From an uncultured Pelagibacteraceae bacterium (GTDB taxonomy: Bacteria > Pseudomonadota > Alphaproteobacteria > Pelagibacterales > AG-422-B15), in NCBI GenBank assembly GCA_902624455.1, contig CACNXQ010000004.1, forward strand, positions 44,726 through 108,725: a DNA stretch of 64,000 bases. The letters run 5' to 3'. A program made the position numbers and the translations under genes. Numbering within the stretch: the first letter of the stretch is position 1; each line of letters opens with the position of its first letter. Under the pieces are notes generated by a model. The model did no database searches. It saw only the letters and a program-made list of their open reading frames with translations, and was not told the origin of the DNA. Shown in pieces: positions 58,846 to 64,000 of this stretch.

Positions 58846-59660
58846 ATCTTAAGATCCATTAAATAATCAACCAAAAGATATATTTTTTTATTTTTAATGT
58901 TTATTTTTTTCATGTCTCTTTGAAGAAAATTGTATAATTGTAATTTATAATCTTGTAAAAATTTCTTATTTTTCATTGGCATTTTTGGAAAATCACTGAG
59001 GTCGTCATTGATTTGAAAAATTTCACCAATTCGCATCCCTATATTTTTAAGTATTTTTTCAGTATTGATATTTTTTTTTGCACAAATTGATACAGCTACA
59101 CAGCAAAATGACATAAGTTGGCCAGTTTTGTACTTATTTATTTCAAGCCTTTCTTTAATGGAGGGATTTTTAATACTCAGATCTAAATATTGGCCATATA
59201 AAAGACCCTTTTCTCCTGAAATATTGCTTAGTAGCTGAATAATCTTTAATCTTGAATTAGGCGCTATATTAAAATTTGAATTAGATAATATATTATATGA
59301 TTGTGTTAAAAGTCCGCATCCTGCAAGAATTGCAGTGAATTCATTATACTTAAAGTGTGTAGTCTTTTTTCCTCGTCTGTACTTATCATTATCCATTGAT
59401 GGTAAATCATCATGAACTAAAGAATAGTTATGAAGCATTTCAGTAGCTGATGCTAAATCCATTATTATCTTACGTGATAAATTATACTCTTTACCAAATA
59501 AATAAACTAAGTATGGTCTAAATCTTTTTCCTCCAGTAGAGACTGAGTAATGCATAGCACGGGTCAAAATATCCGTTTGATTAGATATTTTTGAGATAAA
59601 ATATCTATCAAAATTTAAGATGAATGATTTTAAGTCTCTCTTAATGATCTGATGACTCAT
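58842..59660 (-). CDS. ispA: Farnesyl diphosphate synthase-like, shortened C-terminal region
   Basis: This 272-residue protein has [13 protein letters not shown], the first Asp motif [21 protein letters not shown] and a K-x-x-x-L-M block in [11 protein letters not shown]. The second Asp motif reads QINDDLSDF. After it the usual conserved segment (LGK, GKD, K-x-TYP) found in FPP synthases is missing, replaced by a short Lys-rich stretch; the protein is about 25 residues shorter than typical IspA. It probably makes FPP or GPP. It is followed by xseB upstream and overlaps aroC at its 3' end. The dxs gene commonly next to it is absent. Confidence 0.85.
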   Translation of the reverse strand: MSHQIIKRDLKSFILNFDRYFISKISNQTDILTRAMHYSVSTGGKRFRPYLVYLFGKEYNLSRKIIMDLASATEMLHNYSLVHDDLPSMDNDKYRRGKKTTHFKYNEFTAILAGCGLLTQSYNILSNSNFNIAPNSRLKIIQLLSNISGEKGLLYGQYLDLSIKNPSIKERLEINKYKTGQLMSFCCVAVSICAKKNINTEKILKNIGMRIGEIFQINDDLSDFPKMPMKNKKFLQDYKLQLYNFLQRDMKKINIKNKKIYLLVDYLMDLKI

Positions 59661-59663
59661 TAA

Positions 59664-59894
59664 TTATTTTTTTGAAATCTTACCATCAGATGAAACCTTT
59701 ATTTCCTCTAGCTTTAAAACTGCTTCATCTAATTTAGTTTGGCAATGAGAACGTAAAAGTGATCCTCTTGTGTAATTTTCGATTGATTTTTCTAAATCGA
59801 CATTACCACTTTCTAAATTATCGACGATTTCTTCTAATTGCTCTAATGCTTTTTCAAATGACAGTTTCTTTATATCATCTGGTATTTTTGTCAT
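59664..59894 (-). CDS. xseB: Exodeoxyribonuclease VII small subunit
   Basis: This 76-residue protein matches XseB: FEKALEQLEEIVDNLESGNVDLEKSIENYTRG, forming a two-helix coiled-coil, followed by a short variable tail. It binds the large subunit XseA, which is not in the window. Its start overlaps the end of the HDAC-like gene by four bases and it precedes ispA by three bases, the common alphaproteobacterial HDAC-xseB-ispA order. Confidence 0.93.
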   Translation of the reverse strand: MTKIPDDIKKLSFEKALEQLEEIVDNLESGNVDLEKSIENYTRGSLLRSHCQTKLDEAVLKLEEIKVSSDGKISKK

Positions 59895-60820
59895 TTTTGC
59901 AATTCTTTCAAATGTATAATTATTGATTGTTCTAATGCCTGTATATCATAACCTCCCTCTAGCATCGAGAGAATTCTATTGTCACAATGATCTGCTGCAA
60001 CGGCCATTAGCTTATCAGTCAATAATTTAAAATCATTCTCATTTAATTTAAGATTAGCCAAGGGATCATTTTGATGTGCATCAAATCCAGCAGAAATTAT
60101 CATAAAATTTGGCTTTTGTTCGTTTAATTTATTAATGATTTTTTCATCAAAAATTTTCTGAAATTCATTTGAACTGGTGCCAGATTTTAAAGGAACGTTT
60201 ATCATATTATTTACACCAACTTCATTTGTATCGCCTGTTCCTGGATACAAAGGATATTGATGAGTAGAATAATAATGTACTTTAGGATCATTATAAAAAA
60301 TATCCTGAGTTCCATTGCCATGATGAACATCGAAATCAATAATCGCAATGTTCTCCATATTAAATTTATTAATCAAATATCTAGCAGCAATGGCTACATT
60401 ATTAAAAACACAAAATCCCATAGATCTATCATAACATGCATGATGTCCCGGAGGTCTAACTATGCAAAATGCATTTTTTGTTTTATTATTCATTATTGCG
60501 TCACACGCATTTATTCCTGCACCAGCAGCTTTTAATGTTGCTTTAAGAGATCCTTGTGAGACAGGTGTTTCTTGGTCAAGAAAAACAATTTCTTGATTTT
60601 GAGGAAATCTGCCAAGTGTTTGATTTACAAATTCTTCAGAATGAGCAGCATAAATTAAATTCTTATCAATCTCATCAGGCTCATTGATAGTAATGTTTTT
60701 GAGATTTTCATTTTTTATAAGATCAATAATGTTTTTGACACGCGCACTACATTCTGGATAATCGAGAGTAATTACATGATCTTTAAAACACTCATCAAAA
60801 TAAACGTAAGTTTTTGACAT
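59891..60820 (-). CDS. Histone-deacetylase-family amidohydrolase
   Basis: This 309-residue protein has the zinc deacetylase core: CIVRPPGHHACYDRSMGFCVFNNVAIAAR with paired His, DFDVHHGNGTQDIFYNDPKVHYYSTHQYP with zinc Asp and His, FMIISAGFDAHQNDPLA with the second zinc Asp, and LSMLEGGYD at the end. Bacterial members act on acetylpolyamines or related acetyl amides. Its start ATG at 60820 is only three bases from the divergent Sua5 start. Confidence 0.9.
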   Translation of the reverse strand: MSKTYVYFDECFKDHVITLDYPECSARVKNIIDLIKNENLKNITINEPDEIDKNLIYAAHSEEFVNQTLGRFPQNQEIVFLDQETPVSQGSLKATLKAAGAGINACDAIMNNKTKNAFCIVRPPGHHACYDRSMGFCVFNNVAIAARYLINKFNMENIAIIDFDVHHGNGTQDIFYNDPKVHYYSTHQYPLYPGTGDTNEVGVNNMINVPLKSGTSSNEFQKIFDEKIINKLNEQKPNFMIISAGFDAHQNDPLANLKLNENDFKLLTDKLMAVAADHCDNRILSMLEGGYDIQALEQSIIIHLKELQK

Positions 60821-60823
60821 AAC

Positions 60824-61450
60824 ATGAATACAAAAATTTTTAAATATTCAAAAAATTCTATTCAAATAATGAAGAGAAGTCTACTTAATGGTGATGTTGC
60901 AATTATTCCAACCGATACTGTCTATGGTATAGCTGCATTAGCTAATAATAAAAAAGCTGTAGATAAAGTTTTTAGAATTAAAAAAAGACCAAAGTCTATG
61001 CCATTGATAATATTTGTAAAATCATTAAATGACGCAAAAAAAATAGCTCACTTTAGTAAATTAGATATTAAACTAGCGAAGCATTTTTGGCCTGGTTCAC
61101 TTACACTGATATTAAATAAAAAAACAAAAAATATTTACTATGGTGACAGAAGATTAAAAAAAATTGGAGTCCGAATACCTGATAATAAGGTCGTTACGGC
61201 TTTACTTAGTGCAGTGAAAAAGCCTCTTGCCACAACAAGTGCAAACATTCACAATGAAGCAAATGTGAGAGATATTTCAAATTTAAGTATTTTAAGAAAT
61301 AAAAATTTGAAATCAGCGATTGAAGACAGAAAAAATATGAGTTTTACTGAGTCAACGATAATTGCAACTCATGAAAATAACTTTAAAATTCTAAGAAAAG
61401 GAAAAGTAAAAATTTCTGAAATAAGAAAGGTAATTAAAGATGAAAATTAG
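60824..61450 (+). CDS. Sua5/YciO/YrdC (TsaC-type) threonylcarbamoyl-AMP synthase
   Basis: This 208-residue protein has the YrdC-fold core: GDVAIIPTDTVYGIAALANNKKAVDKVFRIKKRPKSMPLIIFV with the K-R-x-K substrate site, FWPGSLTLIL, VRIPDNKVV and PLATTSANIH. It makes threonylcarbamoyl-AMP for t6A37 in tRNA. No Sua5 C-terminal domain is present. An alternative start at ATG 60869 exists, but ATG 60824 retains a more complete N-terminus. It overlaps the next gene by 11 bases. Confidence 0.9.
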   Translation: MNTKIFKYSKNSIQIMKRSLLNGDVAIIPTDTVYGIAALANNKKAVDKVFRIKKRPKSMPLIIFVKSLNDAKKIAHFSKLDIKLAKHFWPGSLTLILNKKTKNIYYGDRRLKKIGVRIPDNKVVTALLSAVKKPLATTSANIHNEANVRDISNLSILRNKNLKSAIEDRKNMSFTESTIIATHENNFKILRKGKVKISEIRKVIKDEN

Positions 61451-62408
61451 TACAAAGTTAAATGATCTTTTAAAAGTAGATCACCCAATTATGCTTGCTG
61501 GTATGGCAGGTGTTGCATATAGCGAAGTTTGTGCAGCTGTTAGTAATGCTGGCGGATATGGAACACTAGGTGCTGCTAATATGTCAGTAAAAGAAATTTC
61601 TGAAGAGGCAAAAAAGGTAAGAGAATTAACAGATAAGCCCTTTGGTATAGATTTATTATCTCCAGTTCCTGATCAATTAGAGAAAGGTGTTGATGCAATA
61701 ATTGATAGTGGAGCTTCATCATTTATTGCTGGGTTAGGAGTTCCTTTTCCAATTATTGAAAAATTACATAATGCAGGTTTGCTTGTAATTAGCATGTGTG
61801 GAACTGTTAATCATGCAATTAAAGCAGAAGAAGCTGGATGCGATATCGTAGTTGCTCAAGGAACAGAAGCAGGCGGTCATACAGGAAAAATAGGTGGCAT
61901 GGCTCTTATTCCACAAGTTGTTGATGCAGTCAAAATCCCAGTCGTTGCAGCAGGATCTATAATTGATGGAAGAGGATTAGCTGCTGCTCTAGCTTTTGGT
62001 GCAGTTGGTGTATGGGTTGGTACAAGATTTATAATGTCAAATGAGGCCCATGCTCATCAAGATGCTAAGGACCATATGCTAAATTCTGGAATTGAAGATA
62101 CAATTGTTACTAAATCTTATACTGGAAAACCTTGCCGATGTATAAAAAATGAAAGAATTGAAAAATATGAAAATGACCCTTCACTTATTCAAAAATTTCC
62201 AATGCAGTTTATGAAGACCATGCAAGACAATGTATTTGGAACAATTGGTGGTAAAATTCAAAATATTAATGTTAACGAAGATTGCATGCCAAGCGGACAA
62301 GGTATTGGTGGAATTTCAGATATCTTACCAGCTAAGCAAATTGTTGATGATATGGTCCATCAAGCTTCAAATATACTGGAAGGAACCAATCACTTTTCAA
62401 TTAACTAA
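61440..62408 (+). CDS. Nitronate monooxygenase / 2-nitropropane dioxygenase family
   Basis: This 322-residue FMN TIM-barrel protein has PIMLAGMAGVAYSEVCAAVSNAGGYGTLG, the GTEAGGHTGKIGGMALIPQVVDAV block with the catalytic His, VVAAGSIIDGRGLAAALAFGAVGVWVGTRFIMSNEAHAH for FMN phosphate binding, and a C-terminal GQGIGGISDILPAKQIV. It would oxidise alkyl nitronates (for example propionate 3-nitronate). Its start lies inside the end of the Sua5-like gene. The natural substrate is uncertain. Confidence 0.9.
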   Translation: MKISTKLNDLLKVDHPIMLAGMAGVAYSEVCAAVSNAGGYGTLGAANMSVKEISEEAKKVRELTDKPFGIDLLSPVPDQLEKGVDAIIDSGASSFIAGLGVPFPIIEKLHNAGLLVISMCGTVNHAIKAEEAGCDIVVAQGTEAGGHTGKIGGMALIPQVVDAVKIPVVAAGSIIDGRGLAAALAFGAVGVWVGTRFIMSNEAHAHQDAKDHMLNSGIEDTIVTKSYTGKPCRCIKNERIEKYENDPSLIQKFPMQFMKTMQDNVFGTIGGKIQNINVNEDCMPSGQGIGGISDILPAKQIVDDMVHQASNILEGTNHFSIN

Positions 62409-62410
62409 TG

Positions 62411-63010
62411 CTAAGCGTCAACAAACGCATTAAATGAAAAGCAACGTCTCTCACCTTCACCCCTAAAGGGATGGACATCATGCATCAAAAAAGCAGGGAA
62501 AATATAAAAATCACCAACAGCTGGCTTAAAAGTTTCTCTGTGTTTAACAAGAGGTGGGCTATTTCTAGGCAGTGATACTCTGCCATCAAAAAAAGAAATT
62601 AATCCTGCCAAATCCTTTTCTTCGTTCCTTCTAATTGAAGATGGAATTTTAAGATAACCAACGCCACTAATATTGCCCCTGTGAAGATGAGGAGGATTAA
62701 AATCTCCTGCATATTGGCTCACGATCCATGATCTTTCAATTTTAATTTTTTTAACTTTTATATTTATTGTATTTAGATAGTAGTCTTTGATTGCTTTTTT
62801 AATTTGGCTCTCAAGACCAAGTTTTAGGATTTTTCTTGGTATACTAAACTGTTGTTTCATGCTGCCGATCAGACGGTGATCATAATCGAGCTTTTTAGAT
62901 AATTTTTTATTTTGGATAACTTTATCTGAGAAATTATTAAGTTTCTTAACAATTGTCTTTGATAGTTTCGTTTTTCCAATAGTTGGACCAAATGGTTTAT
63001 AAACTTTCAT
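62411..63010 (-). CDS. Putative 2-oxoglutarate/Fe(II) oxygenase-like protein
   Basis: ATG 63010 gives 199 residues; an upstream start at 63052 would fall in the tRNA-Arg gene and is rejected. AAAAGG precedes the start. Residues 105-199 resemble a prolyl-hydroxylase-like domain: NPPHLHRGNISGVGYLKIP, then KPAVGDFYIFPAFLMHDVHPFRGEGERRCFSFN with the distal His and Arg that bind iron and 2-oxoglutarate. The proximal part reads H-x-H rather than H-x-D. It lies 12 bases after tRNA-Arg on the same strand. Similar proteins are frequent in marine and phage genomes; function is unknown. Confidence 0.75.
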   Translation of the reverse strand: MKVYKPFGPTIGKTKLSKTIVKKLNNFSDKVIQNKKLSKKLDYDHRLIGSMKQQFSIPRKILKLGLESQIKKAIKDYYLNTINIKVKKIKIERSWIVSQYAGDFNPPHLHRGNISGVGYLKIPSSIRRNEEKDLAGLISFFDGRVSLPRNSPPLVKHRETFKPAVGDFYIFPAFLMHDVHPFRGEGERRCFSFNAFVDA

Positions 63011-63022
63011 AATTACCTTTTC

Positions 63023-63099
63023 TGGTGCGCCCGGAAGGATTCGAACCCTCAACCCTCAGATCCGAAGTCTGATGCTCTATCCAGTTGAGCTACGGACGC
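63023..63099 (-). tRNA. tRNA-Arg (anticodon TCG)
   Basis: The reverse strand forms a 77-nt cloverleaf with acceptor stem GCGTCCG/CGGGCGC (one T-G wobble), D arm TAGCTCAACTGGATAGAGC, anticodon stem TCAGA/TCTGA around loop CTTCGGA (anticodon TCG), T loop GGTTCGAATCC, discriminator A and encoded CCA. A protein gene starts 12 bases after its 3' end and a divergent one 9 bases from its 5' end. Confidence 0.95.
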
Positions 63100-63108
63100 A
63101 TCTATATT

Positions 63109-63546
63109 ATGATGTCAAGTAACATGGTTTTATTAAAGATACTAGAAAAATTGGGAAGAAAGAAGATCGTAATGGATAGAGGTCCATCACACCCTGAATA
63201 CTGTTTAGCAAAACCATGGACAGCAAGATATTACGTGCTTTTCAGACATCGACCAAAATGGTTTCCTTTTAATATTTTAATAAATCATATTTTCAACGAC
63301 GATCATGGTGAAGGTCTTCACAATCATCCTTTTCCATACATAACAATTATCTTAAAAGGAGGTTATTACGAAACAGACCAACAAAATATTAGAAAATGGA
63401 GAGGGCAATTTTATGTAGGCTTTAGAAGTGCGGATAATTTACATCGTGTTGATCTTGAGCCTGGAACCGATGCTGTTACATTATTTATCTCAGGGCCTTA
63501 TGGATTTAGAAAAAATAGTAGAAGTGACTATGGTATCTCAAGTTAG
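63109..63546 (+). CDS. Cupin-like hypothetical protein
   Basis: ATG 63109 (or 63112) gives about 145 residues; an upstream start at 63085 lies in tRNA-Arg and is rejected. The middle shows a cupin-like metal motif, HGEGLHNHPFPYITIILKGGYYE, then FRSADNLHRVDLEPGTDAVTLFISGPYGFRKN with a third His. Such small cupins with a C-terminal GP-x-G-F-R tail occur in environmental and phage genomes, function unknown. It starts nine bases from the divergent tRNA-Arg and overlaps the convergent GIY-YIG gene by nine bases. Confidence 0.68.
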   Translation: MMSSNMVLLKILEKLGRKKIVMDRGPSHPEYCLAKPWTARYYVLFRHRPKWFPFNILINHIFNDDHGEGLHNHPFPYITIILKGGYYETDQQNIRKWRGQFYVGFRSADNLHRVDLEPGTDAVTLFISGPYGFRKNSRSDYGISS

Positions 63547-63786
63547 CTTTTGCCTGATTGAGTTTCTGAATTTTCTATCTTTTTTTAAAGCATGCTCTCT
63601 TTTCATTGCTAGAGATTTCGTTTCTAATGACTCTTTATAGAGTAGCACCCACTTTGAGCCTCTTGTGAACTTAGCGCCTTTAGAAGTGTTATGAAGTTCA
63701 AGCCGTTTTTTGATGTTATTAGTCCATCCAACGTAAGTTCTTTTTTTTGGTTGTTTAGTTCCAATGATATACACATAGAAAGGCAT
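63538..63786 (-). CDS. GIY-YIG domain protein (UPF0213/YhbQ-like)
   Basis: This 82-residue protein consists of a single GIY-YIG nuclease domain: FYVYIIGTK, RTYVGWTNNIKKRLELHN and KWVLLYKESLETKSLAMKREHALKK, with the catalytic Tyr, Arg and Glu retained. Small stand-alone members (UPF0213) are widespread and may act on DNA, but their role is not settled. It overlaps the cupin-like gene at its 3' end. Confidence 0.9.
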   Translation of the reverse strand: MPFYVYIIGTKQPKKRTYVGWTNNIKKRLELHNTSKGAKFTRGSKWVLLYKESLETKSLAMKREHALKKDRKFRNSIRQKLT

Positions 63787-63858
63787 TTTTTTGATATATT
63801 AATTGTATTTCGTTACTAATTAAATATAGTTATCTTAACTTAATTTGGAGAATTTATC

Positions 63859-63975
63859 ATGAGAGTTACTCTTACAGTTTTAGCCTTCAGTTTCATGATT
63901 TCTGCCTGCACTACACTGCAAGGCATAAATGAAACTATCAAAGGTGATGGGGTACCATATATTCCTGGTATATAG
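63859..63975 (+). CDS. 38-residue entericidin-like lipoprotein
   Basis: A short frame from ATG 63859 to TAG 63975 encodes a signal peptide with lipobox ISAC (Cys at residue 17) and a 22-residue mature part beginning CTTLQGINETIKGDGVPYIPG. GGAG lies 8-12 bases upstream of the ATG. The size and the T-x-Q-G-x pattern after Cys resemble entericidin-type small lipoproteins. It is near the window edge, 72 bases after the divergent GIY-YIG gene. Confidence 0.65.
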   Translation: MRVTLTVLAFSFMISACTTLQGINETIKGDGVPYIPGI

Positions 63976-64000
63976 TTTAATAGCTGACCTCGTAAATGAG

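Noticed and set aside
60257..60535. Forward 92-codon frame inside the HDAC-like gene
   Set aside because: It is low-complexity Ile/Asn/Ser shadow coding opposite conserved zinc-site residues.
63011..63052. Upstream extension of the 2OG-oxygenase-like gene starting MRVRILPGAP
   Set aside because: Same tRNA read-through artefact, here in tRNA-Arg; ATG 63010 has a good ribosome-binding site.
63085..63108. Upstream start of the cupin-like gene inside tRNA-Arg
   Set aside because: The first codons overlap the tRNA 5' end; ATG 63109 or 63112 is more plausible.

Overview
The window is a gene-dense piece of a low-GC (roughly one third G+C by eye) chromosome from an alphaproteobacterium. The evidence is the split b and b' subunits of the ATP synthase F0 part, a CcrM-type GANTC methyltransferase, the cox cluster coxB-coxA-ctaB-coxF-ctaG-coxC-surf1 with tldD divergent from it, the block mutY / DUF721 (DciA) / DsbA-like / smc, and the set DUF1285-Nudix-CCA transferase. 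Extreme compactness and strong AT bias suggest a streamlined free-living marine lineage such as SAR11-like or AEGEAN-169/HIMB59-like cells. That assignment is inference. Respiration is aerobic (bc1 complex, aa3-type oxidase, oxygen-dependent HemF). I see no insertion sequence, prophage, CRISPR array, rRNA or biosynthetic cluster, and no gene-free stretch longer than 300 bases.

Layout. 1-2.5 kb: end of ychF, gpt and a purine permease (purine salvage). 2.6-5.2 kb: petA-petB-petC (bc1 complex). 5.3-7.1 kb: trmL, hemF, greA. 7.1-10 kb, reverse strand: GNAT, DUF1285, Nudix, CCA transferase. 10-12.3 kb: MaoC dehydratase, EEP-family hydrolase, crcB and an AhpD-like protein. 12.3-16.6 kb, reverse: etfD, TPR protein, ispE, tRNA-Gln. 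16.6-24 kb: DNA maintenance genes (uracil-DNA glycosylase, rnhB, ccrM, mutY, dciA-like, dsbA-like, smc). 24-26.4 kb: F0 operon atpI-B-E-F'-F. 26.5-28.9 kb: thrB-rnhA facing a peroxiredoxin and a GNAT. 28.9-35.9 kb, reverse: the cytochrome oxidase operon running on into thrC. 36-37.5 kb: tldD. 37.5-43.5 kb, reverse: a four-gene block of gamma-carbonic anhydrase-like protein, GMC oxidoreductase, penicillin-acylase-family Ntn hydrolase and acyl-CoA ligase, the most accessory-looking part of the window. 43.5-50.5 kb: redoxin, glycosyltransferase, SDR, tRNA-Met, mnmA, cysQ, dihydroorotase-like protein, a GT9 glycosyltransferase, tRNA-Leu. 50.6-54.5 kb: nadA-nadB-nadC and a small acetyltransferase-like gene. 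54.5-62.4 kb: single-chain glycyl-tRNA synthetase, S49 peptidase, ispB, aroC, ispA-xseB-HDAC, Sua5-like protein, nitronate monooxygenase. 62.4-64 kb: 2OG-oxygenase-like protein, tRNA-Arg, cupin-like protein, GIY-YIG protein and a tiny lipoprotein.

Several genes work together: NAD synthesis is complete in one operon; the bc1 complex, terminal oxidase and its assembly factors (ctaB, coxF, ctaG, surf1), ETF-QO and the F0 sector form the respiratory chain; gpt and the permease recover purines; ispE, ispA and ispB supply isoprenoids for quinone side chains.

The most interesting observations are: an 863-residue SMC with no recognisable hinge; four GANTC sites packed just upstream of the GANTC methyltransferase gene; substitutions at usually essential residues in a peroxiredoxin, a dihydroorotase-like protein and a uracil-DNA glycosylase; a farnesyl-diphosphate synthase lacking a conserved segment; stop-to-stop packing at every convergent junction; a head-to-head gene pair with start codons 3 nt apart; and the acylase/GMC/ligase block as a possible N-acyl-amide utilisation unit.
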